DNA of 64,000 nucleotides from Dendrophyllia cribrosa (lineage: Eukaryota; Cnidaria; Anthozoa; Scleractinia; Dendrophylliidae). Where the stretch lies: positions 21,552,023-21,616,022 of the forward strand of contig JAJLRJ010000006.1 of assembly GCA_024195265.1 (NCBI GenBank). Direction: 5' to 3'. Under the pieces are notes generated by a model. The model was given only the letters and a program-made list of their open reading frames with translations. It ran no database searches and was not told the DNA's origin. Positions 28,301 through 40,300 of the stretch are shown here, in pieces (positions within the stretch are counted from its first letter, which is position 1; each line of letters starts with the position of its first letter). A program made the position numbers and the translations under genes.

Positions 28301-31300
28301 AGCGCACCAATGTTTCACTGGAATGAGTTTGACATTGTACCCAGGTTTCTCTCACAAATAAATTTGATTAATTCGGCTGTTATGAACACAGATTATTCAA
28401 TATTCCTTCATACTTTGTGGAATTTTTTGGCAAAATATTTCAAGGTTTTCTGGTTCACCGTGAGATTTAGAGGCAAAACCGTGAGATGGCATCCCAAACC
28501 GTGAGAGTTGGAAGGTCTGAGAATTATTAAAATCCGGTGAGAATGTACTTTGTATGTCTAATTAATTCCTATTGGCCTTTTTCCATTTTTCGTTTTCCTA
28601 TGACAACGTTATTGCAATTGGGTGTATATCAAAATTCCCTAATATGGATTTAGAGGCCTTTATGTGATACCATGTGTTGAGATTTTTTTTACTACAGTTC
28701 TTTTACAAGGAGCACAAAACATGTAAGTTAAACATTATTAATATTATTACACTAACTATAATTAATACTGTACATAATTTATGAACTATATTTATTACTT
28801 TTATTATATAGTTTCACTATTTCAGAGGAGAGAGTGCAGCATTTTTTGTTGAAGGAAGTAAAGTTGCAGAGGCTTTGAAGAAAATCAGTCATAAGATAAC
28901 AGTGAGAGATGGTTCAAAGGTACACTCACATTGCTCTACATATGACTTAATTTCATAGCCAGCTCTTCACACTGTTCAAGAGAGAACACCCAGTAAAATA
29001 TGTCATTGCACAATGGCACATGTTGTCCATTTGTGGAAACAAAGCTTCGCTCAAATTAGGTAAATAAATTAATAAAATATGATAAATGAAACAAATTGTG
29101 TAGACCAAGAATTTTTTAGCTCACTTTGTGTCATGATTGTGTTGCCCGTGCAAAAACAGATTAGCGAGTTTAAGTCTAGTTTGTCAGGAGTTTGAGGAAA
29201 GAGGAAAGTTACTGAATTTAAAATGCACCAGCCAAAAAGTCTGCACATAAAATTTTGCAAGCATTTCACAATGTTTTTTCTACTGTTAGACATGGTTATT
29301 AAAAATATTGACTGTAAAAGTTATTTTTAGCCACTACTCAAAAGTCTTCAGCATTGAGTTTTCAGCATTTACACATTGTTTGAAATGTCGGTAAAATAGT
29401 TTCCACCAATCAAGCAAAAAGACCCTTTATTTTTGTAAAAAACTTATGTTGGCTAATAAGCCATGATTGTTCAGGACAAATATATTTTTTTCAAAGATGT
29501 AGATGTTTTGGTTTAATTAGATTTCTTTTACTTAGCTAACATTAACCAGCCATTAATTAAGCAACAGAATGCTTTTTTTGGCTAAAAAAAATTTGAGTGA
29601 AAATTTTGAGCATTCGTTGCCCATTGTTCAAAGTGTTTTCCCTCTCCAAAGTGAATATCTGGGTATGAGATTATTTATGACCAGTAGGGTCGAGAAAATA
29701 GTGAATCAATTTATTTATTTATATGTAATGGTTCAATTTTTGTTTTGTCACTTGCAGCTCATAATAACTGTCCGTCCAAGTGCCCCACCTCACAACCCTT
29801 CCAGTGTGTTTGGTAGTGGTGATGAGGGTAAGAGTAGCAGTAGTGGAAGCAGTGCTGCCTTGGATGATGCTACCAAACAAGTTTTAAAGGTATATAATAT
29901 ATATATATATATGCAGGGCTCGAAATTGCGCCTGTATCGGGTGCATTTGCGACTAAAGATTTTGCTTTTGCGACTAAAATTTGTCTATTAGTCGTGATTT
30001 TGTAACTGTTTTACGACCTAGCTAACAAAGGAATTATATTCAACAGTCTTGTGTCTTACTTGTAACTGGTAGTTGTAATTTTATCCGAAAAATCTTGCGA
30101 AATTCACGTTGAATGTTGCGTGACTTAATCATCGATTTCCTGCTCCATTAAGGCGGTTTCCAAGAAGTGTATCTTGGGCGCACTTTTTCAGACTTCATCA
30201 GAAATTTCTCATTTCCTTTTCCGGTAGTAGTTTATTTTTTTTGCGACTATGATTTTGAACTTGCGAATAAATGTTAGGAATTACTCGCAAATTGCGATTG
30301 AGAATTTTTTTAATTTCAATCCCTGATATGGCACTTTTAATTCTCAATGTGATTCCAGTACTTTATTAATTCTAAAGAATTGACTCGGAAGAGCAATTTG
30401 GTAAACTTAAAATGTAAGATATAAACAAAGGAAATTGAAATAGTTTTAATTGGTGTTTAAATTTCAGCCAAATTCAAAACCATTCTCAGAGCTAATAAAT
30501 AAAATTGCAAAAATATACTAACAAGAAAACATAATTATTCATTTCAAGCTGCCAAGTTAGACCAATAGTCCATACTAAATTCATGTTTTTCAAATTTTTT
30601 TATTTTAAAGCTAAGTCATCATACAGGATCCAGCTTGCAGTCTTGTAAAATGCTAATTCAATTCTATCAACGGGTTTTAATCAGCAGCTTTGTTTTGGTG
30701 GAGTCTTGCTTGGTATAAACAGCTTACAAAAATAATTTTGTTGTCATATCCACAAGTCAATACTCTCTCTTAATATTTTAGAGACTGTTTGAGGGAAGTT
30801 AATCATCTTTTCTTTATTTTTTAATAGCAATGCCTCAGTAAGCGTTATGAAGCTACATCAAAGTCACTTAATCTCTCTGATTTGTTTCATGATCAAGGTA
30901 CAGTGTATGTGTGCAATTATTAACATTGAGTATACTTTGTTAGTGTTCAGTGGTCCCCTCTAATTTTTGTGCGTACAGTGTACTGTGCATGTGCGTAGAC
31001 ACTGTTATTGTTTGTGTAACAGGAAGTTGTTAACAATAGAAGTGCCAACAAAGAGACTTTTTTCTGTGTTCTAGAAGCAGTCTTATTTGAATGTGTTAAT
31101 TTTTTTTTCAGTGTTGAATGAGAACAATGTTCAGGGAGTACTGTCCAGGTATTGGCTGGCATCAGAGATTGTGAAACTTATTGGTGTGAACTGCCCAGAT
31201 GTAAGTTAGTTTGCTGTATTCATGTTCATTTCCTCTGATGTTGTGTTTATTTTCTGTGTAACTATGAGAGTCAACTATTTGATATGTTTTGCACTGGCTT

Positions 31301-34300
31301 CCTAAAGTCCATAATGCTATTAATATAGAATTTTTTGTATGGTATGATGAGTTTTGCAGAAGAAACATTTAATCAATTCAATAAGATCTAACTGAAAATA
31401 AAAAAGGCTTGCATCTTAAATCAAAAGGTTCCAAGAGTCATCTCGTGAATATGAAACAACGTAAGGTTAATTTTAGTTGTTCTTGATGTTTTGTAATATT
31501 AAGTTTCAAGCTTTTGATAATCCTTTAACTTCAAAAAATTAACCATTGTTTCAGCTGGCAAGGAATTAAACTGTACAAAAACCCTTTTAAACAAGTGTAA
31601 ATTCCATTTGTAGTTTACAAATAAGCATATTCAGTTTACATGTACAAATCAGCGGATGGATTCCCTATGATCTGGCCCCCGAGACCAAGCACTTTCTTGC
31701 AGGCTACACATTTAAAAACATTTATCATCCAGGGCCCAGTTGTTCGAAAGCCGATTAACACTAATCCCGGATTAACAGTTAACTGAGGATTTCATTTCTC
31801 TGTTTAAAAATGTTTTCAAAAGGTCATTTATAGCTAGTAGTGAAGACACGTTAAAGCCGAAACTGAAGGGCAGAAAACTTTGGAAAATTTTCAATTGTTG
31901 AGTTGTTTAATAACTGAATTCAAAATTGACAATAATCCTGGGTTAGCTTAATCGTGCTTTGAATAACCCGGCCCTGTAGTGCTTGTTCAAGTATTAACTA
32001 TATGTACTTAAAGTGGAGATATTAAGGTGATCCCATCGAAAAAGAAGTTACAATGAGATTTTTTTAAAACTTTGCCAGTCATTTATTACATCTAGTGCAT
32101 CAAAATTACATGATTGTATATAATAAAAAGAGGTGGTCATCATACCCTTTTTCTTGTTATTAAGGGCTGTGGTATATAAAGCCTGGTTTCCATGTACAGC
32201 AATCGCAAGGATCATAAGGATCGCAGCGATCGCAGCGATCGCAGAAAAAATTGTTGTGCGACCCTTGCGATCATATGGAAACCAAAAACTTTGCGATCCT
32301 TGCGATCGTTACAATCCTTGCGATTCCTTGCGATTGTGATCGCAGAGATAGAAAAATTTCTATCTCTGCGATCCTTGCGATCCTTGCGATCGAGAGGTTT
32401 TTATATGGAAACCACTCTTGCGATCCTTGGATCCAAAATGTCCCAGAAAGCATTGCACACCAAAGCCTTGTATCCCATATATATGCATAATGCACTTGAA
32501 ATTTATCGGATCCAGGCCTACTCGATATTTCCTTGTGATCGCTGCGATCATATGGAAACCTGAGGTCTCAGCGATTGCCAAAATCCCAGCAATCGTCGAT
32601 CGTAATGATCGCTGTGATCGTTGCGTTCATTGCGATTATATGAAAACCAGGCTTAACTAATTTGCTAGCTTGTGACGCCAATATTAAAAAATCCTAGCCT
32701 TGAGCAAGAGGCAACCATTATTTCCAGAAAGTTATTACTAGCAATGAAATATTAGTATTCTTCTTATGATAGGAGAACAATGTTACAATGAAATGCTACC
32801 AAAAAAGATAAACTAATGATTAATAATAGGGCAATTTCAGCATCTGCACGCTCCCAGTGAAATACCTAAAACTAGATAGTAAAAGTGACAACTGAAGACT
32901 TAGTGCACTGGGGAATTACAAAAAAGTTTACATACCAATGATGACCCCACTGACTGTTCAAGTGCTCATTTGCAATATCTTGTTCAACGCTTCACATATT
33001 CACAAGATAAAAATGGTCAATTTTTGAGATCTCGTCATGCACCTTACTGTACGAATCCAAAAACCATGAACACTTTGATTCGATTTTGACATTTCCCATT
33101 GTGCAGCAACCAATCAGAAGTGACTCGAAACCGCAAGAAACCCAAACAAACGGTTAGTCACAAACCACGCTTCTCTGTTTCCTTGCAAAAGAATCGTCAC
33201 CGCCTCGCTGTAGTTTTTTAATTGAAGGGCCAAATGGAAAACTATGCTAAGTGGAAAATTCCAAAACAAGGGTCGGAGTCGAACCATTCCATGTCAAATT
33301 TTATGCCTTGTTTTGTTTTTCTCGCTCTGGTTTGCCTCATTTTAGGCATGTGACCTACAAGTTAACTGCAAGACATCGTTCAGAATATTTTTGTGCTAGT
33401 TTTTCTGTCGTTTTAGAGAAATAACGCATGGAAAAGGAAAACTAACTAAAATAAACCACCTGAAACAGCAGAGTTCTGGCCCTCTAGTGCTCTGACTGTA
33501 CAATCCGACCGTAGTTCCTTCAAAAACTGCAGCTAGAAGTTTAACGACGCCATTGCAAAAAGCAGATTGGCCGTGAGAATATGCGACCGCAATACTCCTG
33601 ACCCGCGCCAACGACCTGAACGAACATAACATTATTTAACGCGGGTGTATCGATGACGTTCGCCACTTGCAACAACATGGCTGAACAGCGAACAGCTCAG
33701 TGGTTGAGCGCTGGTTTAAGCCATGTTTAAGGCTCGCTCGGCGATGGAAGGACATCATGAAGTCTGGAAATCTTTAAGTCTCTAGCACCTCTCAAAGAAA
33801 CGAGTCGTGTTTCTTGTCATACCTTGTGTCCAAAGCGCCATTCAGCGCTCGTGGTGAAAAATGGACGTTGGTGAACAAGTACGAGCCGGCAGGAAAGTCT
33901 GCAATCATTCCGGATAAAAAAGGGACAACATTGTGAGTTGTGGCCCATTTGCCATCCCGTGCCGTGGTCGAAATGCCCGATATCCGAAGTGCTTCCAGAC
34001 TTATAATATTTTGCCATAATTTTTGGAGCGGGAACTCCATTTCGGATTTGCCATAGAATTTCCCGACATGCTTTGCGGCAGTGGCAGAGAGGCCCGCTAT
34101 GCGGCACTTAAAATACAGCTTTGGGCAGCTCGAGAATCAGGAGCGGAGAATCAGGAGCGCTTCCTAGGAGGTCCGCAAAGGAGATAGTGCGAAACTAAGT
34201 GGCTGACTATTGGCGATAAAATGAAGCAGTTTTGAGGGAACGAACTTCGGTTCGGATTGTTTTTTTTTTTTTCTTGAGCAGGATTTAGCGGCACAGACCC

Positions 34301-37300
34301 AAACTTGGCCATCTGAACTTGTGCTTTTTCCGTGCTTTTCCAAACACTAACCCTAAGCCTAAACTTAACCCTAACCCTGACCGACTCGCACATTTTTCAA
34401 GTGAAACGAACATTAAAAGCAGTGAAACCAACAACTTGAGCGGTTAAAAAGCAGTGAAAACAGTAATCCCAAGAGGAATCAAGTACACAAAGACAAAGTG
34501 CTGCAGCAGTGTTCGAGTTTTATTAGCCGACAGCATTTTTGGACTGTTTTTTTTGTTGTTGTACACAACACTTGTCCATCGCAGCAGTATCGCAAAAACA
34601 TTTAGTGAAAAAGCCGGACAATAACACATGACAGTTCCTGAGGATTAGTTTCCCTGGAAAAAGTGCATTTTCGAAAAAGCTACTGAGCGAGGACAAAATT
34701 GGCTGTTCTGGCGAATGAAAGTGTTGATTAACTTTATATGGCATGCAATATGTAACTACAGTACCGCAAACTTGCAGTAAACTTGTCAACTTTAATTTCC
34801 AGCATGGTAAGTTTTACAGCTACTACACAACGTTTCTTTTGCTTTGATCTCTTGCTGATCATCTAGCTACTTTGCCGTGTGTGTCTAATTGCAATACGGC
34901 CTTGCAAAATTTGTAGGCGAGAATATTCGATGATAATGATTCCCTTCTGTGGATCGAAAAATAATCGCCACCTGCAATAATCTTAATAAAGTTTGAAAAC
35001 CTGACCTGCTTTTTTTTCTTTTTCCGAATCGAACCTTGGCTGTTTGGCCGATTTTTTCTCAACGAAATGTCACGAGGGAAAGCTTTGTACGGCGTGACAT
35101 GACCGTTGAGAAGAAAATCGCGTGCAAACCAATCAACTGCGAAAGTAGAAAAAACAAAAATTTAAAATTTTACAACAGTATAACTGCAAAAGAGAACAGA
35201 AGCAAGGGGTACTCGTTTGGGTTGGTTAGTTACAGAAGTGTCTTTAGGTGGAAAACTATGGTGAGGCAGCGACGATTCTTTTGCAAGGAAATGGAGAAGC
35301 GTTGTTTTGTGACTTACTGTTTGTTTGGGTTTCTTGCGGTTTTGAGTCGCTTCTGATTGGTTGCTGCACAATGGGAAATGTCAAAATCAAATCAAAGTGT
35401 TCACGGTTTTTGGATTCGCACAGTAAGGTGGGAGTGAAAAATGGTTTGGCACCATTGCGAACTTCTTGAAAACTTCTTGTGTTTATTTGGAGGGCCTTCT
35501 TGACATCTTGTATTGTGGGCAAGGCAACTGTGATCTGATGACTTCTGAGACTTCATGCCTCGGTTGTTCAAAAGGTGGATTTAAGTGCTATCCACCAGAT
35601 AAATCACTATCCAGCGGATAACACAATGGATTTTGTTAATACTTATCCACTGGATAGTGATTTATCCGGTGGATAGCGCTATCCACCTTTTGAACAACCG
35701 GGGCCAGATGTTCTGCTGATCCAATTAACCCAGTCATTTCACTACATTCAAGATTAGAAAGTAGGCTTGTGTTGAAACCAGGAATTGTCTAACATAGAGC
35801 TAGATAGTATTTGTTTAATTTTCATTTGCATTCATGACCATTTGTATAGTACTCAGTCATATGTAAAGCCCACACTGAACCTTTTACATGTAGTTTACAT
35901 TTTACCAGGCTCAAGTGCTGTGTTAGTCTCCATGATGAAACATGCCTTATTTTCTTTTTGTAGGTTCAGTCACTTGATATCAGTAACAACAGGCTCATAA
36001 AATTGGATGGTTTTAAGGATCTTGGAAATCAAGCATCAAACCTAAAACACCTAAAAATTTGTAACAATCAGGTATGCATAGCAAACAAGTGTAGAGCAGT
36101 AGTTAATGATTTTTTACCCTGTCACTTTCAACTTATAATTTTTCAAATAGTACAGTATTGTGCAAAAGTCATGCAAACATATTGCGACAAATTTCCTGGC
36201 TTTTTGACAAAATATTGCCGGTTCTCTGTATATTTTTGGGTGGGGTGTGCAGCTGGGACTCTGAGACCCTTAACCTATACTAGACCATTTTAGCTGCATT
36301 TTGCAACCCTATTCTAGACTAAACACCGACAAACCCTACTCTATCCTAGACCTATTCCAGACTCCCTATTTTCCAGAAACTCATTCTCTATCACAGTTAT
36401 TAGTTAACAAGGGTCAGTGAAAATGCTGTACTGCCTGCCGTACAGATTTTTAGATGCCATTTGCCAGTAAACCTTGTCTAGACTAAATTCTTCACGCAAC
36501 TGATCAGTTTCGCGGAAATGAAACCCTATTCCAGACCAGAAATCTCTGATAACTATACCCTATTCCAGACTAAACTGCCTGAAAACCATACCCTTCACAG
36601 CGGCCCATACCTATATAGTTCATATATGGGAGTCCCCCCCCGCCCCCCGGGACTTCTACATCCTAAAAGTGCTAAATTCTTTCTCCATTTTGCAAACGAC
36701 AGAGCCTCAGTAATGAAAATGCTGCCTCAATCAGCAGAACGTGTACGTTTTGCCTTTCTTTATGAAGATTGTTTACATTGGCTCCTTTTCTCCATTCATT
36801 TGGGGTCGAGGCAGGTGCGCAGGAAAAGAGAGACTACAGACTAAGCCCAGACAAATGCACTTTCACGGTCAAGTGATTTTTTGGTATCAGATTTTACTTC
36901 TCTTGACATCCTGTCAATCTACATGTCACTGCAATACGGGAGATCTAACCCGAAACCAAATCCCTTTTAGCGCGAAGAGAGTAAAATGCCACGAAAGAGA
37001 TGAGTTCTTCGAACCATACTCCGAAAAAAGCCATTAGAGGACTAGACCAGCAAAGGAACCTTAAAGGGTGCACAAAAAAAAACCACTTGCATCTGTAAGA
37101 ATTACTAGACAGCTATCATGCTGGAGATTCAAATATTTCAAACCGGATGCAGTGACGCGATGCTAGCTGCCTAGCTCCGAGAAACACATCAACTGAAACG
37201 CAGAATAAACTCCGAGAAGCTTAAAACAATTGCAAGATGCCACTATTCCAATATAGACCGTCACTATCGCATGAAAAGACTTGGATCTTAGAATCTTTTA

Positions 37301-40300
37301 GTCGCAGCCATGACATTGATCTTGAGTGTTGTCAACTCGTCACCACGGCGTTACCGCTTGTTGACTGATCTTCGATCAAGAGCCAATCAGATTTTTGAGT
37401 TGTGAGAGCAACTCACAATTCAAATGCCTGGGCTTAGTCTGTAGTCTCTCTTTTCCCGCACGCTTGCCTCGCCCTCAGTTTCGCGTGACCATCATCCGCT
37501 CGCTAACGTATTTTCATTTCTCGCTCAACAGACTAAGCTGGGAAAGAGAGAGTGCTCGTAGTCTATCCTTAAAGTGCCTATGAAATGAAATTTATTTTTT
37601 GATGTATCGAAAGTTTCACCTTTTTAGACCTTGGAATAAAAGGTTTAAAGTGTTAGGGACGATGCGAAATGCTTTTTTTATGGTCTCAAAGTTAGGTTGT
37701 TAGCGCTAAAAAGTGGCTCCAATTTGTGCGCGGCCAAAACCAGTGTCATATTACACTGTGACGTAAATAGTTGTACAAACTGCTGCGGGAATATAGAGAA
37801 CAAGAGAGCTGACAAGAGACGTCGCTAGAGGTGGACCAATATTATGTGGCGAGCGGCCTCAAACTTACGAGATATTAGAATTCTTCGATAACAGAGGGTG
37901 TAACAAAGCTTTATTTTGCTCCAGAGGAAAATAGGCCGGCGAAATACACGAAATTTGTTCGTCGACATCGGAAAGGGTACGTCAAGCGATGTTGTTTTCA
38001 ATGAAAGCGCTTATTCTTAAGATTAATATTATTTTGCAAAAGAAAATAACATTCCGGCCGGTGAGGCCGTTTAATCAAGCATAATTTTTCCAATCCATAT
38101 CCTGTTTGGAAGTTCCTTCAAGCCTCGGCTCGACTGGAGAGCCGTCGAAGTCAGTGAGGCCTACAAAAATATACTGACTCGATCGGCACTGACTGGCGAG
38201 TAATATAAATGTTTATACGGTATTCCGAATTATAAAATTCAAAGTGCAGCGACGCAAGTGTTCACTGGAAGGCGTCTATTCTACGGAACATCTATCAAAA
38301 ATCTACACGTACAAATGCTATTCGAAACAAAATACATCGCTGAATGATTGCGTGTTCGATCAGATCAATTTTTATACAATGAAATATAAATCAGACATAA
38401 ATGTAAACACCATTCACATTCAATTCAGCAAGCCGCCTAAAAAACACCACCTCGGATATGCATAACATATCAGTATAATTTAGAAACTTTCAACTAGCAA
38501 GCCGCCAAGACATATCCTTCGCATTGAAAAAAGAACTTTAAGTAGACAAGCGAATTGCCAAGCCGATAAAATAAGTTCATAACCTCCACGCGCGATCAAT
38601 GAACTTCAGAGAAAACCGGCCGAGTCGCTAATGCGCTAATATCATGATTGTTTGTACTACAAATATATCGTTCGCGTTCGATAAACGCTAGTCAACGAGC
38701 CACTAAAAAGAAATAACAAAAACGCCTCTGCGTTCAATAAGCTTACAACTCAACTGGCGAACTACTGAGACGCTGTGCTACTGAAATGTATACCTTTTAC
38801 GTTCAATAATCTAAATGATCAAAGTCCGTCTTCTTCATGTTCACTTCCTTCGCTCAAGTGGCACAGTCGGTTCGTCTCGCTACGGCAAAACTACAGTGGA
38901 CACGATCCAGACACGATCATTTCAGTTGATCAAGAGTGATCCGAAACTGATCCTCTTCACCTTCAGAGGACTGTAAAGAAACAAATTAGGCGCTGTCTGA
39001 CATTTGTACAGCCAAAAACGTTGGCAAAATGACCATCACGCTAAAGGATTCCAAGGGAATTATAGCGTAAACAAACCAATGTGTCATACTATTTACATAA
39101 TTTACGTCATCACGCACGCTCACTTGCCCCCAGGCTCTCCAAAAATTGGAGCCACTTTTCAACCGAAGTGATGCATCTTCGAGGGGCTAAAAAACCGATT
39201 TTCTTTCTTTTCCTCGGGAAATGATTATTGTTTTCGTTCTTTGGACATAATAAACTAATGAAAAACGAAGAAAAAAAATTCATTTCATAGGCACTTTAAG
39301 CTGCTTTATAAATACACCAAAGTGATGATATTTTGGCTTTGTTTGTACAATAAACTGAGTTCACAGTCAGTCAAGTTTGTAAAATGGTTCGTCTTTAAGT
39401 TCTTTAAACTGAACATGAGTCAGCAAACCAGCTTGAAAACCGTTTGCAAATTTTGCATTGGCTGTGTGTTAAACATTGTTTTATTATTATATGATCAGTA
39501 ATTTTTTATTAAGTTACATGACTGGTGTATCGTATCAATCGCTTGGAGAACTTTGCACAAAAACGGCTTCAACTCTGATGAACTGCTGTTCATTGCCATT
39601 CATTGAACGAAATTTGCATATGAATTCTTTTGACTGTATTACTTTTGCACAATACTGTATATCAGAAAGTACGTACAGCTAAAGAACATTAATTTGATTG
39701 ATTACATTGAAAGCTTAGAGCAGTTTTCAATTGAGTGTCGTAAAACCAAAACCAAAGTAATTACTCTGACCAATCACAGCAGTCGTAAACAATCCAGTGA
39801 ACCAATCAGAGCTCGGAGCAATTACATGTCGGCGGCGCCAAGCGCGGGAAAACGCGTGCGAGCAAGTCACGATTGGTTTTGGTTTTACTTCTGATTGGTC
39901 GAGAAAGTGGCGCGAGATTTTTTAGCCAATCACAAAGCGTAGCAATGCAAAACCAAAGCAATTGTGTAATCACTTTCGATACTCAATTGAAAACTGCTCT
40001 ATACGCAAAGACTCAAAATTTATCAAGGGGGTTGGGCGGTGGGGGACTCCATTATAAAAGAGACCACTTAGGGTTTTTAATTTTAATGTTCTCCATTGGA
40101 ACCCACTTGGACTTGGATATTTCTTTCTTGCTGCCTTATATTTTCAAACTAGCCAATTACTGTTTTTTTTTTAATCAGCTTCGAGCTATAGAAGAGTTGG
40201 ACAAGATTAAATCTGTGAGTCAGCTTATCTCCCTGGAGCTTGATGGTAATCCTCTATGTGACATGTTTGAAAGCAAAGGAAACACTTATATCAAGTAGGT

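Larger units (their letters stand above)
19140..28811 (+). other. NXF1 intron 4
   Basis: About 9.7 kb. It contains an antisense multi-exon MULE gene, a MITE, two inverted copies of an ATGCAGACTGCAG satellite, a DDE transposase scrap and several inverted-repeat elements. An extreme G-rich stretch lies at 25770-25820 and a smaller one at 24377-24400. Confidence 0.7.
31201..35963 (+). other. NXF1 intron 8
   Basis: About 4.8 kb. It contains a MITE (31730-31976), a GCGATC-rich palindromic element (32179-32654), a long inverted-repeat element (33041-35430) and a MITE (35557-35705). No coding sequence recognised. Confidence 0.7.
36072..40178 (+). other. NXF1 intron 9
   Basis: About 4.1 kb. It contains a CCCTATTCTAGAC repeat (36260-36650), an inverted-repeat element (36807-37471), a TTAA-flanked element (37569-39299) and a MITE (39716-40001). 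No coding sequence recognised. Confidence 0.7.

Noticed and set aside
28699..28723. Possible 25-nt NXF1 exon (FFYKEHKT) with a cag acceptor and gtaagt donor
   Set aside because: Joining it to the next exon gives an immediate stop or breaks the frame, while splicing directly to 28812 gives the conserved FHY...FFVEG block in phase.
34347..34380. True telomere or chromosome end
   Set aside because: Only a few degenerate CCCTAA units inside a transposon in the middle of a host intron.
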